Positions 28,815 to 37,069 of a DNA stretch of 64,000 bases are shown here, in pieces; the stretch's first letter is position 1, and the number at the start of each line of letters is the position of its first letter. The notes beneath the pieces were generated by a model. The model was not told where the DNA came from and searched no databases. It was given only the letters and a program-made list of their open reading frames with translations. A program made the translations under genes and the position numbers. Origin of the DNA: Streptomyces sp. HM190. Lineage in GTDB: Bacteria > Actinomycetota > Actinomycetes > Streptomycetales > Streptomycetaceae. The stretch lies in assembly GCF_009857135.1 (NCBI RefSeq), contig NZ_CP047318.1, positions 7,688,001 through 7,752,000 on the forward strand, read 5' to 3'.

Positions 28815-29546
28815 TCAGGCCGGCGCCGAGTCACGGTTCAGGACGGGCGAGGGACGGAAGCCCTTGAACGTCAGCCAGAGGCCGAGCCCGAACTCCCAGG
28901 CCGCGATGGGGAGGGTGAGCAGCAGGCCGACGACGGAGAGGTCGTCCATGCCGCCGAAGGCGACCACCATGCACTTCGTCACCATGAGCGGTACGCCGAT
29001 GAACCCGAGGACGGGAAGCGGGCGGGGGACCAGACCGGCGCGGTACAGCACCGTTCCGGGGAACAGGGCGTTGATCGCGGACATGATCCCCGGGCCGAAG
29101 AGGAAGGTCCAGTCGCGGACGTCGACCAGGGCCTGGGCGATGGTGGTCAGGCCGGCCGGTGCGTCGGTGCCGCCGCCGAGGTCCTGACGGAGAGTGACGA
29201 CCGACAGGACGCCGACGACGCCGACGAGGATGAGACCCGCTTCGACCGCGCGGGAGGAGACGGACCCGAGCGCCGCGGTCCTGCTGACCCGCCGGGTCAC
29301 CGGGTGGAGGGCGAGGGCGGTCGCCACACGGGCGAAGGCGGTGACCAGTTCCATGACGCCGCCGAGGACGACCCGGTGCTCGCGGTGCCCCCGAGGGGCG
29401 CGGCGCGTGGGCCGGCCCGGGGCGCCGTACCGATCGACCAGTGGTGCGGTCTTCCGGATCGGCCGATCCGTGTCCGTGTCCGTGTCCGTGCCCGTGTCCG
29501 TGTCCGTGCGCGTGCGGCGGCCGGACCGCTGCGCCGGGCCTGTCAT
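28815..29546 (-). CDS. DUF4386-like membrane protein, altered N-terminus
   Basis: Protein of 243 aa. From about residue 65 it has the helices of the DUF4386 family: GGVMELVTAFARVATALALH, SSRAVEAGLILVGVVGVLSV, MSAINALFPGTVLYRAGLVP, PVLGFIGVPLMVTKCMVVAF. The expected first helix is absent; instead there is a Thr-Asp repeat (TDTDTGTDTDTDTD) and a basic stretch, so the 5' end looks rearranged. ATG 29546 overlaps the stop of the upstream dehydrogenase remnant (ATGA). An internal ATG at 29354 (MELVTAF) is an alternative start. Function unknown. Confidence 0.6.
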   Translation of the reverse strand: MTGPAQRSGRRTRTDTDTGTDTDTDTDRPIRKTAPLVDRYGAPGRPTRRAPRGHREHRVVLGGVMELVTAFARVATALALHPVTRRVSRTAALGSVSSRAVEAGLILVGVVGVLSVVTLRQDLGGGTDAPAGLTTIAQALVDVRDWTFLFGPGIMSAINALFPGTVLYRAGLVPRPLPVLGFIGVPLMVTKCMVVAFGGMDDLSVVGLLLTLPIAAWEFGLGLWLTFKGFRPSPVLNRDSAPA

Positions 29547-29989
29547 CGGTCCACGGTGATGGCGATCCTGCCGCGGACGCTCCCCGCCGCGAGCTCCCGC
29601 ACGGCGAGCGGGGCGTCCTCGGGCGGATGGACCAGGTCGATGCTGGGGACGAGCCGGCCGGCCTCGATCAACCCGGTGAGCCGGGCATAGTCGGCGGCGC
29701 GTTCCTCGGCGACCAGCAGCGCGAGGCGCTGCCTGAGGGAGACGGAGAGCAGCACACCCCGCAGCTGCCTTCCCATGCCGGTGAGCGCACCTGCGTCCTC
29801 GCCCCCGACGAACACGGCGGTCCCTCGGGGCCGGAGGGCTCGCCTCAGCCGCCTCAGCGAGGGGTTGCCCGCGATGTCGAGGACGAGGTCGTACCGGCGG
29901 GATCCGTCCGCGAAGTCTTCCCGGGCGTAGTCGATGACATGGTCGGCTCCGAGTCTTGGTTCGGCGTCCGAGGCGCACCGGATCTTCTT
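29543..29989 (-). pseudogene. Zinc-type alcohol dehydrogenase / quinone reductase, 5'-truncated
   Basis: The reading frame gives LGADHVIDYAREDFADGSRR, YDLVLDIAGNPSLRRLRRAL and GTAVFVGGEDAGALTGMGRQ, running to GSVRGRIAITVD, the cofactor domain and C-terminus of a medium-chain NAD(P)-dependent dehydrogenase. The catalytic N-terminal half and the Gly-rich nucleotide motif are absent; homology stops at a 9-bp minisatellite next to the permease gene. No start codon serves this frame before 29815. Only about 145 of some 320 residues remain. Confidence 0.8.
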
Positions 29990-29991
29990 GG

Positions 29992-30027
29992 AGGCCGCCC
30001 AGGCCGCCCAGGCCGCCCAGGCCGCCC
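29992..30027. repeat. 9-bp tandem repeat, four exact copies
   Basis: Four perfect copies of AGGCCGCCC mark the exact point where the truncated dehydrogenase loses homology, 53 bp from the permease stop codon. It probably marks the deletion or rearrangement breakpoint. Confidence 0.85.
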
Positions 30028-30079
30028 GGGCCGTCCACCCCGTCGATCCGCCCGGGCCCTCGCCTGGGTGCCCCTGGCC

Positions 30080-31375
30080 TCAGGCCGCCGCCAGCGCCTC
30101 CGTCGGAGGCAACCGGGACGCCCGCGCGGCGGGGTACAGGCCCGCGGCCACGCCGACGACGACGGCGGCGAGGACACCCGCGACCAGGGCGAGGCGAGGG
30201 AACACCACGGGCCAGGACTGGGACACGGCGTACCCGGCGGCCACCGCCGCGCCGAGCGCGGTTCCCGCGCAGCCGCCCAGCGCGGACAAGGCCACCGACT
30301 CCGCCATGAACTGCCCTCTGATCTGACGGCGGCTGGCGCCCAGCGCGCGGCGCAGACCGATCTCGCGGCGCCGCTCCAGCACCGAGACGACCATGGTGTT
30401 CGCCACGCCCACGCCACCGACGAGGAGCGCGACGCCCGCCAGCCCGAGGAGCAGCACCGACAGGGTCTGCTGGGTGGCGCGCTTGGCGGCCAGGGCGTCC
30501 GACGGGCGGCTGACCTGGACCAGCCCCGGCAGTTGCGGGTGGACCGTCGCGGGCAGCACCGCGCGCACCGCCTCGATCCGCGACTCGCGGGCCGTGACGT
30601 AGACGACGGTGGGACGGCCGTCGAACCCGAGCTGGTCGCGGGCGGCTTCCCAGCCGACCAGGACGGACGCGTCCAGGTCGGGGGCGAGCGGCAGCGGGTC
30701 GAGAATGCCGATGACGGCGAACCATCGGCCGCCGATGTGGACCTGCCCCGTCTGCCCGTCCGGCCGGACCCGGTCGTACCCGAGTCGGGCGGCGGCCCGG
30801 GAACCCAGGACCACGGTCGGGAACCGCCCGGTGGTGGGTGAGAGGAACGAGCCCGAGCGGACCCGGCCGTGGACCGACCTGAGGAGGTCGGTCCGCGCGG
30901 CGAGAACGCTGATGCCCGAGGCGTCGGACGGGTCGGCGCGATCGGAACGCAGCACCGTCTCATGGGTGTTGGCCACGGCGCTGGCGCTGGTCACCGGTCC
31001 GATGCGGGCGGCCATGGCGTCCGCGTTCGCCGGCAGGACCACCGGGGGGTCGCTGTCCGCCGGTGGGGCCACGCGCAGCATGTCGGTACCGAGCGCGGAC
31101 AGCCGGTCCATCAGGGCCCGCTGACTGGAGGCGGGTACGGCGGTCACGACGACGAGGGTCGCGATGCCGAGGGAGATGCCGAGCGCGGACAGGGCTGCGC
31201 GTGGACCGCGGGTGCGGATGCCGAGCAGCCCCAGCCGGAGGATGTCCGTGAACGGCAGCCGCACGGGGCGCAGCACGGGGTCCTTCAGCCGGCGCCTCAC
31301 GCGGCGCTCCCCGCGCTCCGCGTCTTTCGGCCCGTGCTTCATGCGGCGCTCCCCGCCTTTCGGCCTGTGCTTCAT
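30080..31375 (-). CDS. MacB-type ABC permease
   Basis: FtsX/MacB-like permease of 431 aa. TM1 near residues 60-80 (ALSALGISLGIATLVVVTAV) is followed by a long extracytoplasmic domain and three C-terminal helices, with the diagnostic GLAGVALLVGGVGVANTMVV and ERRREIGLRRALGASRRQIR and the ending LYPAARASRLPPTEALA. With the ATPase and adaptor upstream it would form a tripartite-like efflux or mechanotransmission pump. The first ATG (31375) overlaps the ATPase stop. A 33-bp tandem duplication repeats this junction, so ATG 31342 is an equally possible start. Confidence 0.88.
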   Translation of the reverse strand: MKHRPKGGERRMKHGPKDAERGERRVRRRLKDPVLRPVRLPFTDILRLGLLGIRTRGPRAALSALGISLGIATLVVVTAVPASSQRALMDRLSALGTDMLRVAPPADSDPPVVLPANADAMAARIGPVTSASAVANTHETVLRSDRADPSDASGISVLAARTDLLRSVHGRVRSGSFLSPTTGRFPTVVLGSRAAARLGYDRVRPDGQTGQVHIGGRWFAVIGILDPLPLAPDLDASVLVGWEAARDQLGFDGRPTVVYVTARESRIEAVRAVLPATVHPQLPGLVQVSRPSDALAAKRATQQTLSVLLLGLAGVALLVGGVGVANTMVVSVLERRREIGLRRALGASRRQIRGQFMAESVALSALGGCAGTALGAAVAAGYAVSQSWPVVFPRLALVAGVLAAVVVGVAAGLYPAARASRLPPTEALAAA

Positions 31376-31389
31376 GCGGCGCTCCCCGC
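31324..31389. repeat. 33-bp tandem duplication across a stop/start junction
   Basis: Two adjacent 33-bp copies (31324-31356 and 31357-31389, one mismatch) each contain the TGA/ATG overlap of the ATPase-permease junction. The duplication is 11 codons long and keeps the permease frame, so the protein begins MKHRPKGGERR-MKHGPKDAERG. Confidence 0.85.
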
Positions 31390-32103
31390 TCTGGTGACGT
31401 CGGCCGTGACGCGGCCGTCGCGCAGTTCCACCCGGCGGGGGAGACGGGCCGCGATGTCGCGGTCGTGGGTGATGAGGGCGATGGTCGTGCCCTGTGCGTT
31501 GAGTTCGACGAGCAGATTCAGCACGGTCTCCCCGTTGGCCGCGTCCAGGGCGCCCGTCGGCTCGTCGGCCAGCACGAGCGCGGGACGGTTGACCAGGGCG
31601 CGCGCGATGGCCACGCGTTGGCGCTCACCCCCGGACAGCTGCCGGGGAAGGTGGGAGCGGCGGTGGTCGAGGCCCACCCTGGCCAGTGCCTCCCGTGCGA
31701 GGGACCGCCGGCCTCGCCGGGGGACCCCGGCGTAGAGCAGGCCGGTGGCCACGTTCTCCGTGGCGTCGAGTCCGTCGGTGAGGTGGAAGTGCTGGAAGAC
31801 GAAGCCCAGCAGACGCGCGCGCAGCGCCGAGAGGTGACGGTCGCCCAGCGCGGAGGCGTCGTGTCCTGCGACGTGGACGGTGCCGGTCGTCGGCCGGTCC
31901 AGGGTGCCCATGATGTGCAGCAGCGTCGACTTGCCCGATCCTGACGGGCCCACGATCGCGACGAGTTCGCCCTCGTCGACGCGGAGCGAGACACGGTCCA
32001 GGGCCGTGACACCGCCGGGGTGGTTCTTGGAGACGTCGTCGACGAGGAGAACGGGGGCCGTGGTGAGGGGAGTCGCGGCCGAGCGAGCGGAGGAGCGGTT
32101 CAT
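31372..32103 (-). CDS. MacB-type ABC transporter ATPase
   Basis: ATPase of 243 aa in the LolD/MacB class. Walker A is GPSGSGKST, signature LSGGERQRVAIARA, Walker B LVLADEPTGALD, H-loop LITHDRDIAARL. The sequence NHPGGVTALDRVSLRVDEGE is typical of the class. ATG 32103 overlaps the stop of the adaptor gene and its own stop overlaps the permease start, so all three are translationally coupled. Confidence 0.92.
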   Translation of the reverse strand: MNRSSARSAATPLTTAPVLLVDDVSKNHPGGVTALDRVSLRVDEGELVAIVGPSGSGKSTLLHIMGTLDRPTTGTVHVAGHDASALGDRHLSALRARLLGFVFQHFHLTDGLDATENVATGLLYAGVPRRGRRSLAREALARVGLDHRRSHLPRQLSGGERQRVAIARALVNRPALVLADEPTGALDAANGETVLNLLVELNAQGTTIALITHDRDIAARLPRRVELRDGRVTADVTRAGSAA

Positions 32104-33197
32104 GACGCCGTCACGACCTTGGTGCCGGCCGTGACTCCCTTGCCGCCCACCTCGACCAGACCGCCCGCGAACATGCCCGTCGTCACCGCGATCAGCGTGC
32201 CGTCGGGGCGCTGTACGGCGTAGCCGCCCTCCCGCAGGGCGACCAGCGCGCTCACGGGCACGGCGAGCACGCCCTTGCGCGTGGTGGTGTCGAAACGCAC
32301 CTGCACGGCTGCCGCGTCCAGGTTCCGCACGTCCTTCGCCCGGTTCGGGGCCACCGTCACGTCGATGGTGGCCGGTCCGGTCTGCGGCGCGGACCCCTCG
32401 GCGGCGCCGCCCTGCACGGTGCGGCCGAGCGTCCTGACGGTGCCGCGGATCGTCCTGCCGTCCGGCAGGGTGATGGCGGCGCCGTCGCCCGCCTTGACGG
32501 TGCCCACGTCGGTCGCCTCCATCGCGACGGTGACGCTCTTGGCGGCGGAGGTGTAGGTGAGCAGTGCGCCGTCGGCCGGGTCGCCCGGCTGCGCCTGGAC
32601 CGAGTCGACGCGCACCGGGCCCGGCAGGACCGCGACCCGGCCGGGGACCAGGGTGCCGGTGGCGTCCTGTCCGGTGTCGTGCTGCCACCGTTCGAGAGCG
32701 GCGGCGAGCGCCTGGGTGAACTCCTCGCCCTCCTCGTCGCCGCCGGTGCCCCTGGCGACGACCGCCGGACCGGTGTCGTAGCCGAGAGCCCGCAGGTTGT
32801 CCCCGAGGACGCTCACGTCGTGGCCGCGCACGCCCGTCTTGGCGAGTTCACGGAAGACCGGTGTGTCACCGAAGAGGACGGGGACGGGCCGGTCGTCGAT
32901 CCGGTACAGCGCCTTGCCCCTGACCGCCCGTGCGCCGGGCTTCGGCAGCCGCGTCACGACACCTTTCCCGGTGCCCTTGAGCACGTGCGGGGCCCCGAAG
33001 CCGAGGGTGCCCGGCAGAGTGCGGCTGTCGGACAGGTCGGTCCGTGTCACGGTGGCGGTCCGCGCGCGGCCGGGGGAGGCGGCCGCCGGGTCCGCCGCGG
33101 TCCGTGTGTCGTGCCACACCCAGGCACCTCCGCCCGTGGCACCGGCGACCAGCAGGACGCTCAGCGCGACGACGACGCCTTTAGCCGGCCTTGCCAC
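32100..33197 (-). CDS. Membrane-fusion (efflux adaptor) protein with peptidoglycan-binding region
   Basis: Protein of 365 aa with one N-terminal membrane anchor (GVVVALSVLLVAGATGGGAW) and an extracytoplasmic part built like actinobacterial HlyD/MacA adaptors. It has LSDSRTLPGTLGFG, a lipoyl-like half (VTRLPKPGARAVRGKALYRI), an embedded PGBD-type helix block (DVSVLGDNLRALGYDTG to LERWQHDTGQDATGTLVPG) and the closing beta-barrel. The GTG start at 33197 overlaps the lipoprotein gene by 17 bp. It links the ABC pump to the cell wall. Confidence 0.85.
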   Translation of the reverse strand: MARPAKGVVVALSVLLVAGATGGGAWVWHDTRTAADPAAASPGRARTATVTRTDLSDSRTLPGTLGFGAPHVLKGTGKGVVTRLPKPGARAVRGKALYRIDDRPVPVLFGDTPVFRELAKTGVRGHDVSVLGDNLRALGYDTGPAVVARGTGGDEEGEEFTQALAAALERWQHDTGQDATGTLVPGRVAVLPGPVRVDSVQAQPGDPADGALLTYTSAAKSVTVAMEATDVGTVKAGDGAAITLPDGRTIRGTVRTLGRTVQGGAAEGSAPQTGPATIDVTVAPNRAKDVRNLDAAAVQVRFDTTTRKGVLAVPVSALVALREGGYAVQRPDGTLIAVTTGMFAGGLVEVGGKGVTAGTKVVTAS

Positions 33198-33786
33198 CGA
33201 ACGCCTCCAGAGTGCAGCTGTTGTCGACGGCGCTCTGCTCGGCGGCGCTCATCGTGTTCTTGCCGTCGTAGGTCCAGCCGGAGTTGTCGGGCAGCGCGGT
33301 GACCTTGAGACCTTTGCGGTTCAGGCACTTCACGTAGGCGCGGTAGTCCTCGTCGTAGTGCGGGTTCGTCGCCTCGTCCATCTCCGGTGGCTGCAGCGGG
33401 ATTTTGTTCGCGCATGCTTTGGTGGCGGCCTTGGCCGTGGCGCTGTGGTCGGTGTCGTCGACGGAGTCCGGTCCGCGTGCCGGAAGCATCCTGTGGCCGT
33501 GGTCCTTGAGACACATGGCGTAGATGTGCCAGTAGCGGTTCTTCTCCTCCTCCGAGCTGTCGAGCCGCAGTTGGGGACGGTCGTTGTCGGAGGGCGGCGT
33601 GGCCCGGTCGGTCGCCCTGCTCGCGGGGGCGTCGCCGTCGTCGTGCAGGGACGCCACGTCCCGCTGTGCCGGTCCCTTGCCGTCCGCGTCGTCCGAACCG
33701 CCGCAGCCGGTGAGCAGAAGGGCGCCACAGACGAGGACGGTGGCGCCGAGCACACGGTGGCGGCGCGTGAGGTCGAAGTGGTTCAT
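33181..33786 (-). CDS. Small secreted lipoprotein of unknown function
   Basis: Protein of 201 aa with a lipoprotein signal (VLVCGALLLTGCGG, lipobox LTGC, Cys near residue 28). The mature part is acidic and contains two similar Cys-bearing blocks (YWHIYAMCLKDHGHRM and YRAYVKCLNRKGLKVTAL), possibly a duplicated helical domain seen in actinobacterial pump-associated lipoproteins. It is first gene of the efflux operon and overlaps the adaptor gene. The role is inferred from context only. Confidence 0.8.
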   Translation of the reverse strand: MNHFDLTRRHRVLGATVLVCGALLLTGCGGSDDADGKGPAQRDVASLHDDGDAPASRATDRATPPSDNDRPQLRLDSSEEEKNRYWHIYAMCLKDHGHRMLPARGPDSVDDTDHSATAKAATKACANKIPLQPPEMDEATNPHYDEDYRAYVKCLNRKGLKVTALPDNSGWTYDGKNTMSAAEQSAVDNSCTLEAFGGKAG

Positions 33787-33997
33787 GCGGTTGATGGTCC
33801 GCGCCGTGTGTCGGGAAACGGTTCGCAACCGTTGTGGGTCCGGTCCGGCTTCGGTGTCCGTGCGGCCACCGCCCACCCAACCGGGGTCGGCGTCGACGCC
33901 TGGGCGCACGGCACGCGGATGCCCGCCGACCGCTACCTGTACCCGGCCGGCCCGGCCGGTGCCGGGGCGGCGGGCTGACCGCGGCCCCGGAGCCGGC

Positions 33998-35887
33998 TCA
34001 GGTCGTGTCCGTGGCTCCCGTCCGCCCCGCGGGCCGACGACGGGACGTCGAGGACGTGAGCCGGGGCTCGGGCTGTCCGGCCGACGGGCCGGGCAGCCCG
34101 AGCGTGAAGACCGATCCCTCGCCGAGCACGCTGGAGGCGTGCACCGTGCCGCCGTGCGCCTCGACGAGCTTGCGGACGATGGACAGCCCCAGACCGCTTC
34201 CCCCGCCCTGCCGGCTGCGCGACTTCTCCGCCCGCCAGAAACGGTCGAACACCTTGGACAGGTCCTCCTCGCTGATGCCGGAGCCGGTGTCCTCGACACT
34301 GAACAGCACCTGGTCCCCCCGGGCGCGGACGGACAGGGAGACGGTGCCGCCCTCGGGCGTGTGCCGGATCGCGTTGGACACGAGGTTCCCGATCGCCTGG
34401 CGCAGCCGGACGGAGTCGGCGCGCAGCGACGGACGGTCGTGCGCGGTCCACACCAGCTTCACTCCCGCGGCGCCGGCGCTGCCCTGGTGGGCGCGCCCGA
34501 CCTGGGCGAGCAGCGCGGCCGCGTCCACGTCCTCCGGGTGCACCCGCAGCGCACCGGCGTCGGCCGCCGCGAGGTCGCGCAGGTCGTCGATGATGTGCTG
34601 CAGGAGCAGCGCCTCCTCCAGCAGCGAGGAGATGAGGCGCTTGTCCGCCGGGACGACGCCGTCCTCGACGGCTTCCAGCCAGCCGCGGACGTTGCTGAGC
34701 GGGGTGCGCAGCTCGTGGGCCACGTCGCTGACCAACGCCCGCCGCAGTTGCTCCAGTTCGCGGCGTCTGCGTGACATGAGGTTGAACGCCGCGGCGAGTT
34801 TGCCGAACTCGTCGCGGCCGCTCACCTCGACCTGGGCGTCCTCGTCCCCCTCGGCCATCCGCTCGGCCGCGCCGGTCAGCGCGCGCAGCGGCCTGACCAT
34901 GCGGGTGCCGGCGACGAAGGTGACGGTCACCGTGATGAGCAGCACCGCGGCGGTGACCCCGGCGATCCGCATGCGGTTGGCGTCGGACAGATCGAAGAAG
35001 GTCGCGATCTTCCGTTCGGGGGCGGTGGCGAACAGCAGGGCCGCGGGGGCCACATACGGGTCGAGCTGGTCCCGTGACGCCTCGGAGAGGCAGGCCGTCA
35101 CCGCACGGCTGTTCGGCGCGCCGCGGGCGGTGGCGGGCGTCCAGGTCAGGTTGTCGAAGAGCCGCACGGGGGAGGCGTGCCGGTCGGCGAGGCACCTGTT
35201 GACGAGCTTGCCGAGCTGGGCGAGCGCCCGGGACTCGGTGGGTGTGCGTTCGAGCAGGTCGTCGACCTCGCACCGGTCGCCGACGTCCAGGACCCGGCCG
35301 TCGAGCCAGACCTCCGGGCGGCCGCTCGGAGCGTGCACGACATCGACGTCGGCCGCCACGGGGCCGTCGCGGAAACAGTCCGCGACCCGGGTCGCGATGG
35401 TGTCGAGGTCCGCCTTCTCCCGGCCGGTCAGCCGGAAGGGTCCCACGGCCCGCGGATCGATGCCCTCGGACGGCCCGCTGCCGCGGCGGGCGACGAGCGT
35501 GGGGTCCACGGCGAGCGCGTCGACGGTCGCCGACGGTGTGTCGGGAAGCGACCTGGCCGCCGCACGGCCCCCCTGGTCGGAGTCCGCCAGCACGCGGCGG
35601 TTCTCGTCGGTGAGGGTGATCCGGCGACCGGTCTCCCGCGCCAGGTCACGGACCGTCGGCTCGACACCCCGCCAGTCGGGGTGCGTCGCGGCGAACCCGA
35701 GGAGCGTGTCGTACACCCGGGCGTCGTCCGTGATGGCCTGACCGCGCTCACGCCCGATGGCGACCGCGGTGACGCTGACGACGAGCCAGGCGGTGGCGAC
35801 GATCGAGCAGAGCGACACCAGCACGGACATCACCAGCAGGCGTGAACGCAGGCTCCCACGCGGGAGCATGTCACCGCGCACGGGCAC
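33998..35887 (-). CDS. Sensor histidine kinase
   Basis: Membrane kinase of 629 aa. TM1 is near residues 14-45 (LLVMSVLVSLCSIVATAWLV), followed by a large extracytoplasmic domain of about 260 residues containing four cysteines (VADCF, DRCEV, NRCLA, TACLS). TM2 is near 308-330, then a HAMP domain (TRMVRPLRALTGAAERMAEG), HisKA with VAHELRTPLSNVRGW, the N box NLVSNAIRHTPEGG, G1 DTGSGI, F box FDRFWR and G2 GGSGLGL. The GTG at 35887 overlaps the regulator gene by 17 bp; ATG 35870 is an alternative. It probably controls the efflux operon just downstream. Confidence 0.92.
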   Translation of the reverse strand: MPVRGDMLPRGSLRSRLLVMSVLVSLCSIVATAWLVVSVTAVAIGRERGQAITDDARVYDTLLGFAATHPDWRGVEPTVRDLARETGRRITLTDENRRVLADSDQGGRAAARSLPDTPSATVDALAVDPTLVARRGSGPSEGIDPRAVGPFRLTGREKADLDTIATRVADCFRDGPVAADVDVVHAPSGRPEVWLDGRVLDVGDRCEVDDLLERTPTESRALAQLGKLVNRCLADRHASPVRLFDNLTWTPATARGAPNSRAVTACLSEASRDQLDPYVAPAALLFATAPERKIATFFDLSDANRMRIAGVTAAVLLITVTVTFVAGTRMVRPLRALTGAAERMAEGDEDAQVEVSGRDEFGKLAAAFNLMSRRRRELEQLRRALVSDVAHELRTPLSNVRGWLEAVEDGVVPADKRLISSLLEEALLLQHIIDDLRDLAAADAGALRVHPEDVDAAALLAQVGRAHQGSAGAAGVKLVWTAHDRPSLRADSVRLRQAIGNLVSNAIRHTPEGGTVSLSVRARGDQVLFSVEDTGSGISEEDLSKVFDRFWRAEKSRSRQGGGSGLGLSIVRKLVEAHGGTVHASSVLGEGSVFTLGLPGPSAGQPEPRLTSSTSRRRPAGRTGATDTT

Positions 35888-36659
35888 CGGCCGCGTCGTC
35901 CGGCTCCGCCGCGGAGCAGGGTTCGGCGGCCTTGTAGCCGACGCCGTAGACCGTCAGCAGGCGCTCGGGCCTGGCGGGATCACGTTCGATCTTGCGGCGC
36001 AGGTTCATGACATGTCCGTCGACCGTGCGGGTGGTGACGTAGCGGTCGATGCCGTGCAGATGCTCCAGGATCTGCCTCCTGGTGAACACCCGGCCCGGAG
36101 CCGAGGCCAGCACTTCGAGCACGCGGAACTCGCCCGGCGTGCAGTCGACCAGCCGTCCCTCCACCCGCACCTCGAACCGGGCCGGGTCCACGACGAGCGA
36201 ACCCACCACGTGTACCGGGTCGGACGCCCGGAACGCGGCCCCGCCCGACCGGACGGCGTCCGCCCCGGCACCGGTGGCCGCCGCGTGGCCGGCGCGTCTG
36301 AGCAGGGTGCGGACACGGGCGACCAGCTCCCGCGGGCTGCAGGGTTTGGTCATGTAGTCGTCGGCCCCCAGGTCGAGGGCGAGCAGCAGGTCGTCCTCCT
36401 CCGCTCGCGCGGTGAGCATCAGGACGGGTACCTCGGACTCCCGGCGCAGCACACGGCACACGTCCAGGCCGTCCACGCGCGGCATCATCCAGTCCAGCAC
36501 GACGAGATCGGGCATGCGCCGCCGGATCTGGTCCAGCGCGGCCCGCCCGTCGTGGACGACGTCCACCGTGTGGCCTTCTCGCTCCAGGTACAGGCGGATG
36601 AGATCGGCTTGTTTCGGATCGTCGTCGGCGAGCACAACATACGCACACATGGGGGCCAT
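35871..36659 (-). CDS. OmpR/PhoB-family response regulator
   Basis: DNA-binding regulator of 262 aa. The receiver domain has LADDDPKQADLI, the phospho-acceptor in DLVVLDWMMP, T in LMLTARAEEDD and K in DDYMTKPCSPREL. A winged helix follows a linker (VDCTPGEFRVLEVLASAPGR, TTRTVDGHVMNLRRKIERDP, TVYGVGYKAAE). Starts at 36659 and 36650 are both possible; neither has a clear ribosome site, so a leaderless mRNA is conceivable. It is the partner of the overlapping kinase gene. Confidence 0.9.
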   Translation of the reverse strand: MAPMCAYVVLADDDPKQADLIRLYLEREGHTVDVVHDGRAALDQIRRRMPDLVVLDWMMPRVDGLDVCRVLRRESEVPVLMLTARAEEDDLLLALDLGADDYMTKPCSPRELVARVRTLLRRAGHAAATGAGADAVRSGGAAFRASDPVHVVGSLVVDPARFEVRVEGRLVDCTPGEFRVLEVLASAPGRVFTRRQILEHLHGIDRYVTTRTVDGHVMNLRRKIERDPARPERLLTVYGVGYKAAEPCSAAEPDDAAGARAR

Positions 36660-37069
36660 CGTAGGGAGAGCGGAGCGCCGGTCTCCGCCTGGACCACGGA
36701 AGTCGGCACACCGCACCGGACCCCGACAGGAATCAAACAAGTTCCCGACATTCGTGCGGGATTCTTGGCGCCGGCATCACCACGCCCCGCCGCCCCGTGG
36801 CGTCCACGGACACCACGAGGCGCGGCCCAGCCCGGCCGGCTCGGCCGTGGCCCAGGACGACGATGCCCTCTCGCACGGATCGACCTCGCTCGGAGCTGTA
36901 CACATGGTCTGTCACCGGGACAGCCGTTCACCGGACGGCACCGCCCTGTTCCGCGTGCGGAGCTCCGGCACCCGCGACGTCCCCGAGCCCGCCGGACGAA
37001 CCGTGCGAGGCTCCAAGCGACGTGCGCTGCGCGGCACTTCCGTCCCCCGTCACGAGCGCGTGCCCGCCC
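36660..37069. other. Divergent intergenic region with possible ECF promoter
   Basis: This 410-bp gap separates the two-component system (minus) from the first BTAD regulator (plus). On the minus strand GGAAC (complement of 36741-36745) is followed about 18 bp later by GGTCC, loosely like an ECF sigma promoter that would start about 50 nt before the regulator gene. This is weak. No real gene was found here. Confidence 0.3.

Noticed and set aside
29441..31735. Plus-strand open frames opposite the efflux operon
   Set aside because: The minus-strand frames carry all ABC motifs and ATGA overlaps; the plus frames are compositional.
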